This document shows, one piece after another, positions 7,497 to 14,385 of a stretch of DNA of 19,322 bases (within the stretch, counting starts at the first letter, position 1; each line of letters starts with the position of its first letter). A program made the translations under genes and the position numbers. The DNA comes from JBCBJZ01 sp038522635. Lineage in GTDB: Bacteria > Pseudomonadota > Alphaproteobacteria > Rhizobiales > Hyphomicrobiaceae. The notes beneath the pieces were generated by a model. It did not search any database. It saw nothing but the letters and a program-made list of their open reading frames with translations, and had not been told where the DNA came from. The stretch is from positions 1 to 19,322 of the forward strand of contig JBCBJZ010000064.1 of assembly GCA_038522635.1 (NCBI GenBank), read 5' to 3'.

Positions 7497-8909
7497 ATGA
7501 ATCTGGCTCGTCCGATCGAGAACCAGGCTGCGCAAATTGAAGCCGGGGTCGTTGAAGCTGTAAAAACGGAAAAGCCGTCGATCAGCGTGATCGGCCTTGG
7601 CTACGTCGGCGCTGTCTCCATGGCGTGCTTGGCCCATCTGGGCTTCCGCATGGTCGGCGTCGATGTTGCGATCGACAAGGTGGAGCAGGTCAAGCAAGGA
7701 CGCTCGCCGATCGTTGAAGATCGCCTGGGCGATCTGCTCGCCGAAGGCGTTGAAAACGGTCTGATCGATGCCACGCAAAACCTGGTCGCCGCGGTCCTCG
7801 ATACCGACGTGACTTTCCTTTCGGTGGGGACGCCGACATCGGAAGACGGAAGCTGCGACCTGACTTACGTGCGCCAGGCGAGCCGCGCGATCGGTCAGGC
7901 GATTTCGATGAAGGGCGGCTATCACGTGGTGGTGTTGCGCTGCTCGGTGCCGCCCGGCACGACACTTGACGTTGTCGCGCAGGAAATCGAGATGGCCTCA
8001 GGCAAGCGCATGGGTCACGACTTTGGCGTGTGCTTCAACCCTGAGTTTCTGCGCGAAGGCGTGGCCGTCGCCGACTTCTACGCCCCGCCCAAGACCGTGA
8101 TCGGCGCCTCCGACCTGCGCTCCGAAGACATCGTTTCGGAGATCTACGGTGCGATCGACGAGAAGATCATCTTCTGCTCGATCGAAGCGGCCGAGATGGT
8201 CAAATACGTCGACAACGTCTGGCATGCCGCCAAGGTCGCGTTCGGCAACGAGGTCGGACGCCTGTGTAAGTCGCTCGCGATCGACAGCCATGAGGTGATG
8301 AACATCTTCGTGCAGGACACGAAGCTGAACCTGTCACCTTACTACCTGAAGCCCGGTTTCGCATTCGGCGGCTCATGCCTGCCCAAGGAAGTGCGCGCGG
8401 TCGCACATCTTGCCCAGGAGCAGGGCGTGGACCTGCCGTTGGTTGAGAGCCTCGCGCCCTCCAACAAGGAGCACATCGCGCAAGCTGCTGAACTGCTTAA
8501 GCCGTTCACCGGCCGCACGTTCGGTTTCCTTGGCGTCACCTTCAAGCCCGGCACCGATGATCTGCGCGAAAGCCCGACGCTGGACCTGATGGCCCGCCTT
8601 CAGGGCGATGGCGAAGCGCTGATCGCCTTTGATCCGAACCTGCGCTTTGGCCCCAATCTGCAAAGCCAAATCGACTACGTGCGTTACGCCTGCCCGCAGC
8701 AGGCGACCTTGATGGATGAACTGCACGAGATGGTCGTTGACGACGCCGAAACGCTGGTCGAACGGGCGGACGTGGTCGTCGTTTCCCATGCCACCGACGC
8801 CTTCCGCGCGGCGGTCAAACAGCGTTGCCCGAACACTCATATCCTTGATTTGGCTCGGCTTTTCAAGGAACTGCCGGACGACGCAACCTACCAGGGCATC
8901 GCCTGGTAA
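7497..8909 (+). CDS. algD: GDP-mannose 6-dehydrogenase (AlgD-like)
   Basis: 470 residues. Four-electron, NAD-dependent oxidation of GDP-mannose to GDP-mannuronate, the committed step of alginate precursor supply, in the cytosol. The Rossmann motif is GLGYVG (33-38). The central stretches EMVKYVDNVWHAAKVAFGNE and QDTKLNLSPYYLKPGFAFGG lead to SCLPK with catalytic Cys294, the counterpart of Cys268 of Pseudomonas AlgD. LGVTFKPGTDDLRESPTLDL follows, and the ending GIAW resembles AlgD's GICW. These match AlgD better than UDP-glucose dehydrogenases. The start ATG 7497 has GGGAG at a suitable distance; the open frame continues upstream to a GTG at 7341 but without protein-like character. About 28 residues precede the usual AlgD N-terminus. 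Here algD follows alg44-alg8 after 366 bases, whereas Pseudomonas has algD first. Confidence 0.92.
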   Translation: MNLARPIENQAAQIEAGVVEAVKTEKPSISVIGLGYVGAVSMACLAHLGFRMVGVDVAIDKVEQVKQGRSPIVEDRLGDLLAEGVENGLIDATQNLVAAVLDTDVTFLSVGTPTSEDGSCDLTYVRQASRAIGQAISMKGGYHVVVLRCSVPPGTTLDVVAQEIEMASGKRMGHDFGVCFNPEFLREGVAVADFYAPPKTVIGASDLRSEDIVSEIYGAIDEKIIFCSIEAAEMVKYVDNVWHAAKVAFGNEVGRLCKSLAIDSHEVMNIFVQDTKLNLSPYYLKPGFAFGGSCLPKEVRAVAHLAQEQGVDLPLVESLAPSNKEHIAQAAELLKPFTGRTFGFLGVTFKPGTDDLRESPTLDLMARLQGDGEALIAFDPNLRFGPNLQSQIDYVRYACPQQATLMDELHEMVVDDAETLVERADVVVVSHATDAFRAAVKQRCPNTHILDLARLFKELPDDATYQGIAW

Positions 8910-8910
8910 G

Positions 8911-8940
8911 GGCCGCACCAAAACAAAAGAAAACGCGGCC
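8911..8940 (+). other. Weak inverted repeat between algD and the first RTX gene
   Basis: GGCCGC (8911-8916) and GCGGCC (8935-8940) flank an A-rich 18-base loop, two bases after the algD stop. No T-run follows, so it is unlikely to terminate. The 85-base gap and good ribosome-binding site of the next gene allow co-transcription with algD. Confidence 0.3.
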
Positions 8941-8994
8941 TTCGGCGTGAAGAGAGAGAGCGAAGAGTAAAGACTTGGAACAGGGAGTTTCATT

Positions 8995-10725
8995 ATGAGT
9001 GGCATAACAGGAACTGCGGGGGCTGATCGCCTCGGCGGGACCCTCATCGAAGACATGATCGATGCCGGCACCGGCAACGACCAGGTGGACGGCCTCAGCG
9101 GCAACGACTTCATCTTGGGCGGCGGCGGCAACGATACGCTTGCGGGCAATACCGGCGACGACAAAGTGTTCGGCTCAGGCGCCTTCACCGGCGCGGTCGA
9201 CATGGACAAGCTGCGCATCGCGCAGGACGTCGAAGGCAGCGTCACGTTTCTGCAGGAATCGGCCGGCTTCAAGAACACGCTTGGTGTCTACAAGATCGCG
9301 TCCGACGGCACGATCTACGACGTGCAGGTGCTGTTCGCGAACGCCTCGCTCAAGGGCTCAGGCGGCAACCTCGTTTCCGGCAAGAGCACGGTCGGGCTCG
9401 ACCTGCAGGCTGGTGACCAGTTGGGCTTCTTCGTGGTGCCGGATGCCTACCGTCACAACAACAAAGAGGTGCTCGAGCAGGGCCGCTTCGAAATGCGCGG
9501 ACCCGACGGTGAGGCCGGCAACGTCAATGACGGCAGCGCGGTGAAACTCGTCAACATCGATGCCGACGGCAAAGAGACGGTGGTTCAGTCGCAGTACAAG
9601 CAGGCCGTGTTCCACAGCCTGACTGGCGCTGAAGGCGGCCTCAACCCCGATGGCTACGACCACGTCACGGGCGACGTTGATGTTGGCGAGGGCACGATCC
9701 GCGTCGGCTTCGAAGACCTGTGGAACGGCGGTGACAAGGACTTCGACGACAGCGTCTTCCTGGTCAACATCGGCTCAACCAACGCCGCCCTGCTCGCACG
9801 CGCCAAGACGGGCGACGGCGTTGCACCGGACCACGATCTGATCATGGGTGGTGCGGGCAATGACGAGCTCTTCGGCATGCGCGACAACGACACCGTTTCA
9901 GGTGGCGATGGCGACGACAAGCTGTGGGGCAACTCAGGCGACGACGTGCTGTCGGGCGATGCTGGCAACGATGAGCTGCGCGGCGGCTCGGGCGACGATG
10001 TGGTGTCGGGCGGCGAGGGCAACGATGCGCTCTTCGGCAACTCGGGCGATGATGCGCTGAGCGGCGATGCCGGCGATGACAGCCTGATGGGCCAGTCCGG
10101 CAACGACACGCTCGATGGCGGTGACGGCAACGACAAGCTTGATGGTGGCTCGGGCGACGACGTCTTCATCGGTGGGCACGGCGACGACGTCTACAACGGT
10201 GGCTCAGGCGTCGATACGCTCGACTACTCGGACCTTGAAGGTGGGCTCAACGTCGACCTCCACAAGAAAGTCGTGACCGGTGCCGGCGAAGACCAGGTCC
10301 AGAGCATTGAAAGCGTGGTCGGCTCGCAAGGCGATGACGTCTTCAAAGGCGACAAACGTGACAACATGTTCTCCGGCGGCGAAGGCGATGACATGTTCCG
10401 CGGCCTTGGCGGTGCTGACACCTTCTTCGGTGGCGAAGGCAGCGACACCTACAAGTGGTACGCGAAAGACATCGTCGATCAACGCTCAGGCGAGCATCTT
10501 GGTGTTGATACCATCGCGGACTTCCAGCCGGGCGACGTCCTCGATCTGCACGATGTGCTGAAAGGCCAGGACGGCGACGTTGGCGATCTCGTCAGCGCCA
10601 CCACCACGGACCGGGGCACGATCGTTTCGGTCAGCATCAACGATCAGATGGTCGACGTGGTGATGCTCGAAGGGGTGCGCACTTCCGTGGAGAGCCTTGT
10701 CGAAGATGGTTCGCTGCTGAGCTGA
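8995..10725 (+). CDS. Secreted RTX protein with DUF4114 domain (RTX-1)
   Basis: 576 residues, acidic. Probably exported by a type I system and folded outside the cell with calcium. A short RTX block (about residues 15-60) is followed by a globular region. Its end matches DUF4114: NPDGYDHVTG, then VGFEDLWNGGDKDFDDSVF (237-255). A longer run of GGxGxDxLx nonapeptides covers about 283-400. The last 170 residues form a type I secretion C-terminal domain (VGVDTIADF-type beta region, then DVVMLEG and a hydrophobic end, SLLS). GGGAG seven bases before ATG 8995 supports the start. No signal peptide and no epimerase, lyase or protease motif is seen. A strong terminator follows. Role as a matrix or polymer-associated protein is inferred from position. 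Confidence 0.88.
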   Translation: MSGITGTAGADRLGGTLIEDMIDAGTGNDQVDGLSGNDFILGGGGNDTLAGNTGDDKVFGSGAFTGAVDMDKLRIAQDVEGSVTFLQESAGFKNTLGVYKIASDGTIYDVQVLFANASLKGSGGNLVSGKSTVGLDLQAGDQLGFFVVPDAYRHNNKEVLEQGRFEMRGPDGEAGNVNDGSAVKLVNIDADGKETVVQSQYKQAVFHSLTGAEGGLNPDGYDHVTGDVDVGEGTIRVGFEDLWNGGDKDFDDSVFLVNIGSTNAALLARAKTGDGVAPDHDLIMGGAGNDELFGMRDNDTVSGGDGDDKLWGNSGDDVLSGDAGNDELRGGSGDDVVSGGEGNDALFGNSGDDALSGDAGDDSLMGQSGNDTLDGGDGNDKLDGGSGDDVFIGGHGDDVYNGGSGVDTLDYSDLEGGLNVDLHKKVVTGAGEDQVQSIESVVGSQGDDVFKGDKRDNMFSGGEGDDMFRGLGGADTFFGGEGSDTYKWYAKDIVDQRSGEHLGVDTIADFQPGDVLDLHDVLKGQDGDVGDLVSATTTDRGTIVSVSINDQMVDVVMLEGVRTSVESLVEDGSLLS

Positions 10726-10755
10726 TCAACTTTCAAAGAAGACGCGATCTTGGAA

Positions 10756-10790
10756 GGGCTGCCGGGAAACCGGCGGCCCTTTTCTCATTT
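10756..10790 (+). terminator. Rho-independent terminator after RTX-1
   Basis: A ten-pair stem GGGCTGCCGG/CCGGCGGCCC (10756-10765 with 10770-10779, one G-T pair) closes on a GAAA tetraloop. TTTTCTCATTT follows. It lies 30 bases after the RTX-1 stop and probably ends the alg-RTX-1 transcript, making RTX-2 a separate unit. Confidence 0.92.
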
Positions 10791-10963
10791 TCTGTGCCTC
10801 TCATGTTTGCCCTCTCGGTTTCGGTATCCCTGGCGCTCATATTGCGTTAGTGAAAATCCGCTCAAATCGATAGCTCGCATTTTATGCGAATATTGATCAA
10901 ACCCGCAAGCCAAAGCCAACATGATCTTTAAAGCCCTTTGCTAAACCTCTAACCTCAAAGGGG

Positions 10964-11048
10964 CAATTCAAATCTAAAAAAGCGCAAGCTTCGGTCTTAT
11001 TCGACCCTGCAAACTTACCACCGCGCTTGGCCACGTTGATTTGAATTG
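10964..11048 (+). promoter_or_regulatory. Nested inverted repeats in the leader of RTX-2
   Basis: CAATTCAAATC (10964-10974) is perfectly complementary to GATTTGAATTG (11038-11048). Within the 63 bases between them AAGCGC (10980-10985) pairs with GCGCTT (11023-11028), and GGTC (10993-10996) with GACC (11003-11006). Together they could form one nested RNA structure ending 19 bases before the RTX-2 start and 9 bases before its GGAG ribosome-binding site. The rest of the gap from the RTX-1 terminator (10791-10963) is AT-rich, with a short palindrome TCGCA-N5-TGCGA at 10875-10889, and likely holds the promoter. Confidence 0.4.
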
Positions 11049-11067
11049 AAACGATGCGGAGAAGAGC

Positions 11068-12252
11068 ATGTCGACCATTTACGGCACCCAGGCGTCAGAT
11101 ACCATTGTGGGCACCACGCTGCACGAGGAGATCCACTCGCTGGGTGGCAACGACTACGTTTACGGCAATGGGGGGAACGACACGCTCTTCGGCGGCGATG
11201 GCGCCGACAATCTGCAAGGCCAGAACGGCGCTGATGTGATTTTCGGTGCGCCCGGCGTCGATCGCATTCTGGGTGGTGCCGGGGCCGATCGGCTCGAGGG
11301 CGGAGCGGGGAACGACGTCATCCAGGGCAACGACGGCGCTGATGTGGTGCACGGCGGCAGCGGCGATGACTTCCTGCGGGGCGACCGTGGCGTCGACGAG
11401 GTCAGCGGCGGCACCGGCAACGACACGCTGCTCGGCGGTACGGGCGGTGATGCGTTGAAGGGCGGTAAAGGCGACGATCTGCGCGGCGAAGACGGCAACG
11501 ATGCGCTGAACGGCAACAGCGGTGATGATCTCTTGAACGGCGGGCGCGGTGACGATGACCTCGTAGGCGGCAGCGGCAACGACACGCTCGAAGGCGGCAC
11601 CGGCGCCGATGATCTGCGTGGCGGCTCGGGCGATGACCTGTTCCTCGGCGGCGCAGGCACGGACAACTATGTCGGCGGTTCCGGAGTTGACACGCTGGAC
11701 TATTCCAGCGCCGCACGCGGCATGAACGTCGACCTCAAAGACCACGTGATCTACGGCCAGGGCACCGACACCGTCTGGGGCATCGAGAACGTCACGGGCT
11801 CAAGCTTCGATGACTTCATGACCGGCGATAAGCGCGACAACGTGTTCGTCGGCGGCGATGGCAACGACGAATTCCGCGGGCTCGCCGGTGCCGACACCTT
11901 CAGCGGCGGCGAAGGCATCGACATCTACGTGTGGCGCCAGAAAGACGTGATCGATCAGACCACGGGCGAGCACCTTGGCGTCGACACCATCACCGATGTG
12001 ACGGTTGAAGATTCGCTCGACTTTTTCGATCTGACGGCCGGCCTCGTCTACGACCGCCCCTCCGATGTGGTGCAAGCCACTGAAACCGATGAAGGCACGA
12101 TGCTGTCGGTGATGATCAACGGCGCCTTCACCGATGTGGTGTTGCTGGCAGGTGCAACGAGCGTCGACGTTAACGCGTGGGCCAGCGATGGCATCATCCA
12201 AATGCCGTCATCGAGCGGCGGGGCCTTCGAAGAGGGCGGCGAATTCTTCTGA
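11068..12252 (+). CDS. Secreted RTX repeat protein (RTX-2)
   Basis: 394 residues. The N-terminus MSTIYGT is followed directly by nonapeptide repeats to about residue 205, with no other domain before the secretion region. The C-terminal part resembles that of RTX-1: both have GDKRDN, FRGL-GADTF-GGEG and GEHLGVDTI in the same order, so the two are paralogues at this end. An extra Ser/Gly/Glu-rich tail ending EEGGEFF replaces the short hydrophobic end of RTX-1. GGAG lies 7-10 bases before ATG 11068. One nonapeptide around GGKGDDLRGEDGND is a residue short. Probably a calcium-binding extracellular structural protein; no enzymatic motif seen. Confidence 0.87.
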   Translation: MSTIYGTQASDTIVGTTLHEEIHSLGGNDYVYGNGGNDTLFGGDGADNLQGQNGADVIFGAPGVDRILGGAGADRLEGGAGNDVIQGNDGADVVHGGSGDDFLRGDRGVDEVSGGTGNDTLLGGTGGDALKGGKGDDLRGEDGNDALNGNSGDDLLNGGRGDDDLVGGSGNDTLEGGTGADDLRGGSGDDLFLGGAGTDNYVGGSGVDTLDYSSAARGMNVDLKDHVIYGQGTDTVWGIENVTGSSFDDFMTGDKRDNVFVGGDGNDEFRGLAGADTFSGGEGIDIYVWRQKDVIDQTTGEHLGVDTITDVTVEDSLDFFDLTAGLVYDRPSDVVQATETDEGTMLSVMINGAFTDVVLLAGATSVDVNAWASDGIIQMPSSSGGAFEEGGEFF

Positions 12253-12379
12253 TTGATGACGGCCGCGCGGTTTCGATAGAATGCGCCTTAAATGCCGCCA
12301 TTCCAATACATCAAAATAAGAGGGATGTCTGGTAAAGCTGGCGCTTAGTTTTATCGCAGGACGCGAAGTGGGGATACCT

Positions 12380-14029
12380 GTGTCGAAGATTAAAGGGACA
12401 AGCGGCAACGATACCATCAATGGTACATCGCTGCAGGAAACAATCTACGGCCTTGAAGGCGATGATCGCATTGAAGGCATCGATGGCGGCGATACGATTT
12501 ACGGCGGCGCAGGGCGTGACCACATCCACACCGACGGCGGCGATAACGTCTTTTACGGTGGTGACGGCAACGACACGCTGCTTGGCGCGCCAGGCGATGA
12601 CCACTTTTTCGGTGGCAGCGGTCGCGATGCGTTGGTGGGCGATGCCGGCAACGACACGCTCGAAGGCGGCAACGGGAACGACGGCTTCTTCGGCGGTGGC
12701 GGCAACGATTTGCTCCTCGGCCAGGCTGGCGATGACCACATCTTCGGCGACGGCAACAACGACACGTTGATCGGCGGGAGCGGCAACGATCGGCTGTTGG
12801 GCGGCAACAACGAAGACCTGCTGCAGGGCGGCACCGGTGACGACCAACTTTCCGGTGGTAACGGCGATGATACGCTTGAGGGCGGCACCGGCGCTGACCT
12901 GCTCAAAGGCGAGGGCGGCAACGACGTCCTTGATGGCGGCGATGGCGCCGATACGCTCGATGGCGGTGCCGGCAACGATGTGCTGCGCGGCGGCGCTGAC
13001 GGGGATGCCGGTGCGCCCGCGGCCACGACGTCGAGCGGGTCAGGCGCGCCCAAGACCCTTGCGCTGAACGATGATGTGATCGACGGCGGCGCTGGTAACG
13101 ATACGATCGAGGGCGGTCGCAACAACGACCACTTGCGCGGTGGCGCAGACAACGACCAGCTACTTGGCGGCGATGGTGCTGACTTGCTGGAGGGCGACGC
13201 CGGCGACGACACGTTACTGGGTCAGTCGGGCAGCGATGATCTGCGCGGTGGCGACGGCAACGACACGCTCGACGGTGGCAAAAGCGCCGATAAGCTTGCG
13301 GGCGGCGAGGGCGATGATGACCTTGCAGGCGGAGATGGCGCCGATCTGCTGAACGGCGATGCCGGCAACGATGTGCTCGCGGGTGGCGCGGCATCTGACA
13401 CGCTCGATGGCGGCGAGGGCAGCGATGTCCTGAGCGGCAACGGAGGCTTTGACCATCTTAGTGGTGGTGCGGGCGACGACGTGTTGAACGGCAACGCTGG
13501 CAACGACACGCTCGAGGGCGGCCTTGGCGATGATACGTTCACCGCCGGTACCGGCACCGACCGGATCGATGGCGGCGACGGCTTCGATACCATCGACTAC
13601 TCGGGTGCGGCTGGCGGCGTGCGCGTCAACCTCGATGCCGGCACGGCCTATGCGTCGAATGGCAAAGACTACCTGACGAGCATTGAAGGCGTTGTGGGCT
13701 CGGCGCATGCTGATGAGATGACGGGATCCGCGGCGGCTGAAACCTTCACGCTTGGCGCGGGCGGCGACACGCTCTCTTGGACGGGCGATGCACCAACCGG
13801 TGTCGACACGGTCAAGGACTTTGTCAGTGGCGAAGACGTGCTCGATGTGTCCGCGCTGACCGATGGCCTCACGGGCGATCTCGCCGATAAGGTCGCGGTC
13901 CGCGAAGAGGCGGCCGGCACCGTCGTCGGCGTCAACGTCAACGGCAGCTTCGTCGATGTTGTCCTGCTCGAAGGTGTGTCGGGCACATCGGCGTCTGACC
14001 TGGTGGATGATGGCTCGTTGGTGCTTTAA
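12380..14029 (+). CDS. Secreted RTX repeat protein (RTX-3)
   Basis: 549 residues from GTG 12380. An in-frame GTG at 12368, with AGGA six bases upstream, is an alternative that adds four residues. I prefer 12380 because it gives MSKIKGT, matching the MSGITGT and MSTIYGT starts of the other two RTX genes, and GGGG lies six bases before it. Dense nonapeptide repeats run to about residue 395. They are broken once, at about 207-230, by a Gly/Ala/Ser/Thr linker. The last 150 residues form a type I secretion domain with a VGVDTVKDF-like strand region and a hydrophobic end, GSLVL. No catalytic domain is visible. The 127-base gap after RTX-2 lacks a terminator, so these two may share a transcript; a terminator follows RTX-3. 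Confidence 0.87.
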   Translation: MSKIKGTSGNDTINGTSLQETIYGLEGDDRIEGIDGGDTIYGGAGRDHIHTDGGDNVFYGGDGNDTLLGAPGDDHFFGGSGRDALVGDAGNDTLEGGNGNDGFFGGGGNDLLLGQAGDDHIFGDGNNDTLIGGSGNDRLLGGNNEDLLQGGTGDDQLSGGNGDDTLEGGTGADLLKGEGGNDVLDGGDGADTLDGGAGNDVLRGGADGDAGAPAATTSSGSGAPKTLALNDDVIDGGAGNDTIEGGRNNDHLRGGADNDQLLGGDGADLLEGDAGDDTLLGQSGSDDLRGGDGNDTLDGGKSADKLAGGEGDDDLAGGDGADLLNGDAGNDVLAGGAASDTLDGGEGSDVLSGNGGFDHLSGGAGDDVLNGNAGNDTLEGGLGDDTFTAGTGTDRIDGGDGFDTIDYSGAAGGVRVNLDAGTAYASNGKDYLTSIEGVVGSAHADEMTGSAAAETFTLGAGGDTLSWTGDAPTGVDTVKDFVSGEDVLDVSALTDGLTGDLADKVAVREEAAGTVVGVNVNGSFVDVVLLEGVSGTSASDLVDDGSLVL

Positions 14030-14094
14030 CGAACAGCGGTAGCGTCGGGACGCGCTGACGCTTCCCCGGTGGCGAACATCGAAGCGAACGACGA

Positions 14095-14126
14095 AGCGGC
14101 AGGTGATTTTCGCCTGCCGCTTTTTT
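14095..14126 (+). terminator. Rho-independent terminator after RTX-3
   Basis: A nine-pair stem AGCGGCAGG/CCTGCCGCT (14095-14103 with 14113-14121) with a 9-base loop is followed directly by a run of six T (14121-14126). It lies about 65 bases after the RTX-3 stop. Confidence 0.92.
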
Positions 14127-14134
14127 GTGCCGCT

Positions 14135-14172
14135 TCGCAGGCGCGCGATGCCAAACCCGATCGCGCCTGCGA
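14135..14172. repeat. 11-bp perfect GC-rich inverted repeat downstream of the RTX-3 terminator
   Basis: TCGCAGGCGCG (14135-14145) pairs with CGCGCCTGCGA (14162-14172) across a 16-base loop. It begins nine bases after the T-run of the terminator and has no T-run of its own on either strand. It could be a REP-like element or a protein-binding palindrome. The remaining 213 bases to the ABC gene contain no evident gene or strong promoter. Confidence 0.6.
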
Positions 14173-14385
14173 TTCGCATCACGGGCAAGCGCAAAGTGGT
14201 GTTTGCGGCGCGCGCCGGCCGCTGGCCTAATGTCCCGGAAACGCAAAGCGTTGCTGCAACTTCAACCATCCACGTCTTCTCCACGAGGCCGCCTTTGAAG
14301 GCTTTGGCGCAAGCGAGGCGTTGGCTAGTCTGCAAGCCGACGCGAGAAGATTCGTGTTCATCGGGTGTGCCGCTGAACCCTCGCC

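Noticed and set aside
8995..14029. RTX proteins as AlgE-type mannuronan C5-epimerases
   Set aside because: The roughly 385-residue parallel beta-helix A-module is not visible in any of the three; only RTX repeats, DUF4114 and secretion domains are seen.
11095..14335. Several long minus-strand open frames opposite the RTX genes (up to 373 codons)
   Set aside because: They are by-products of the GC-rich, periodic nonapeptide coding sequence; their products are low-complexity mirror images without domains or ribosome-binding sites.
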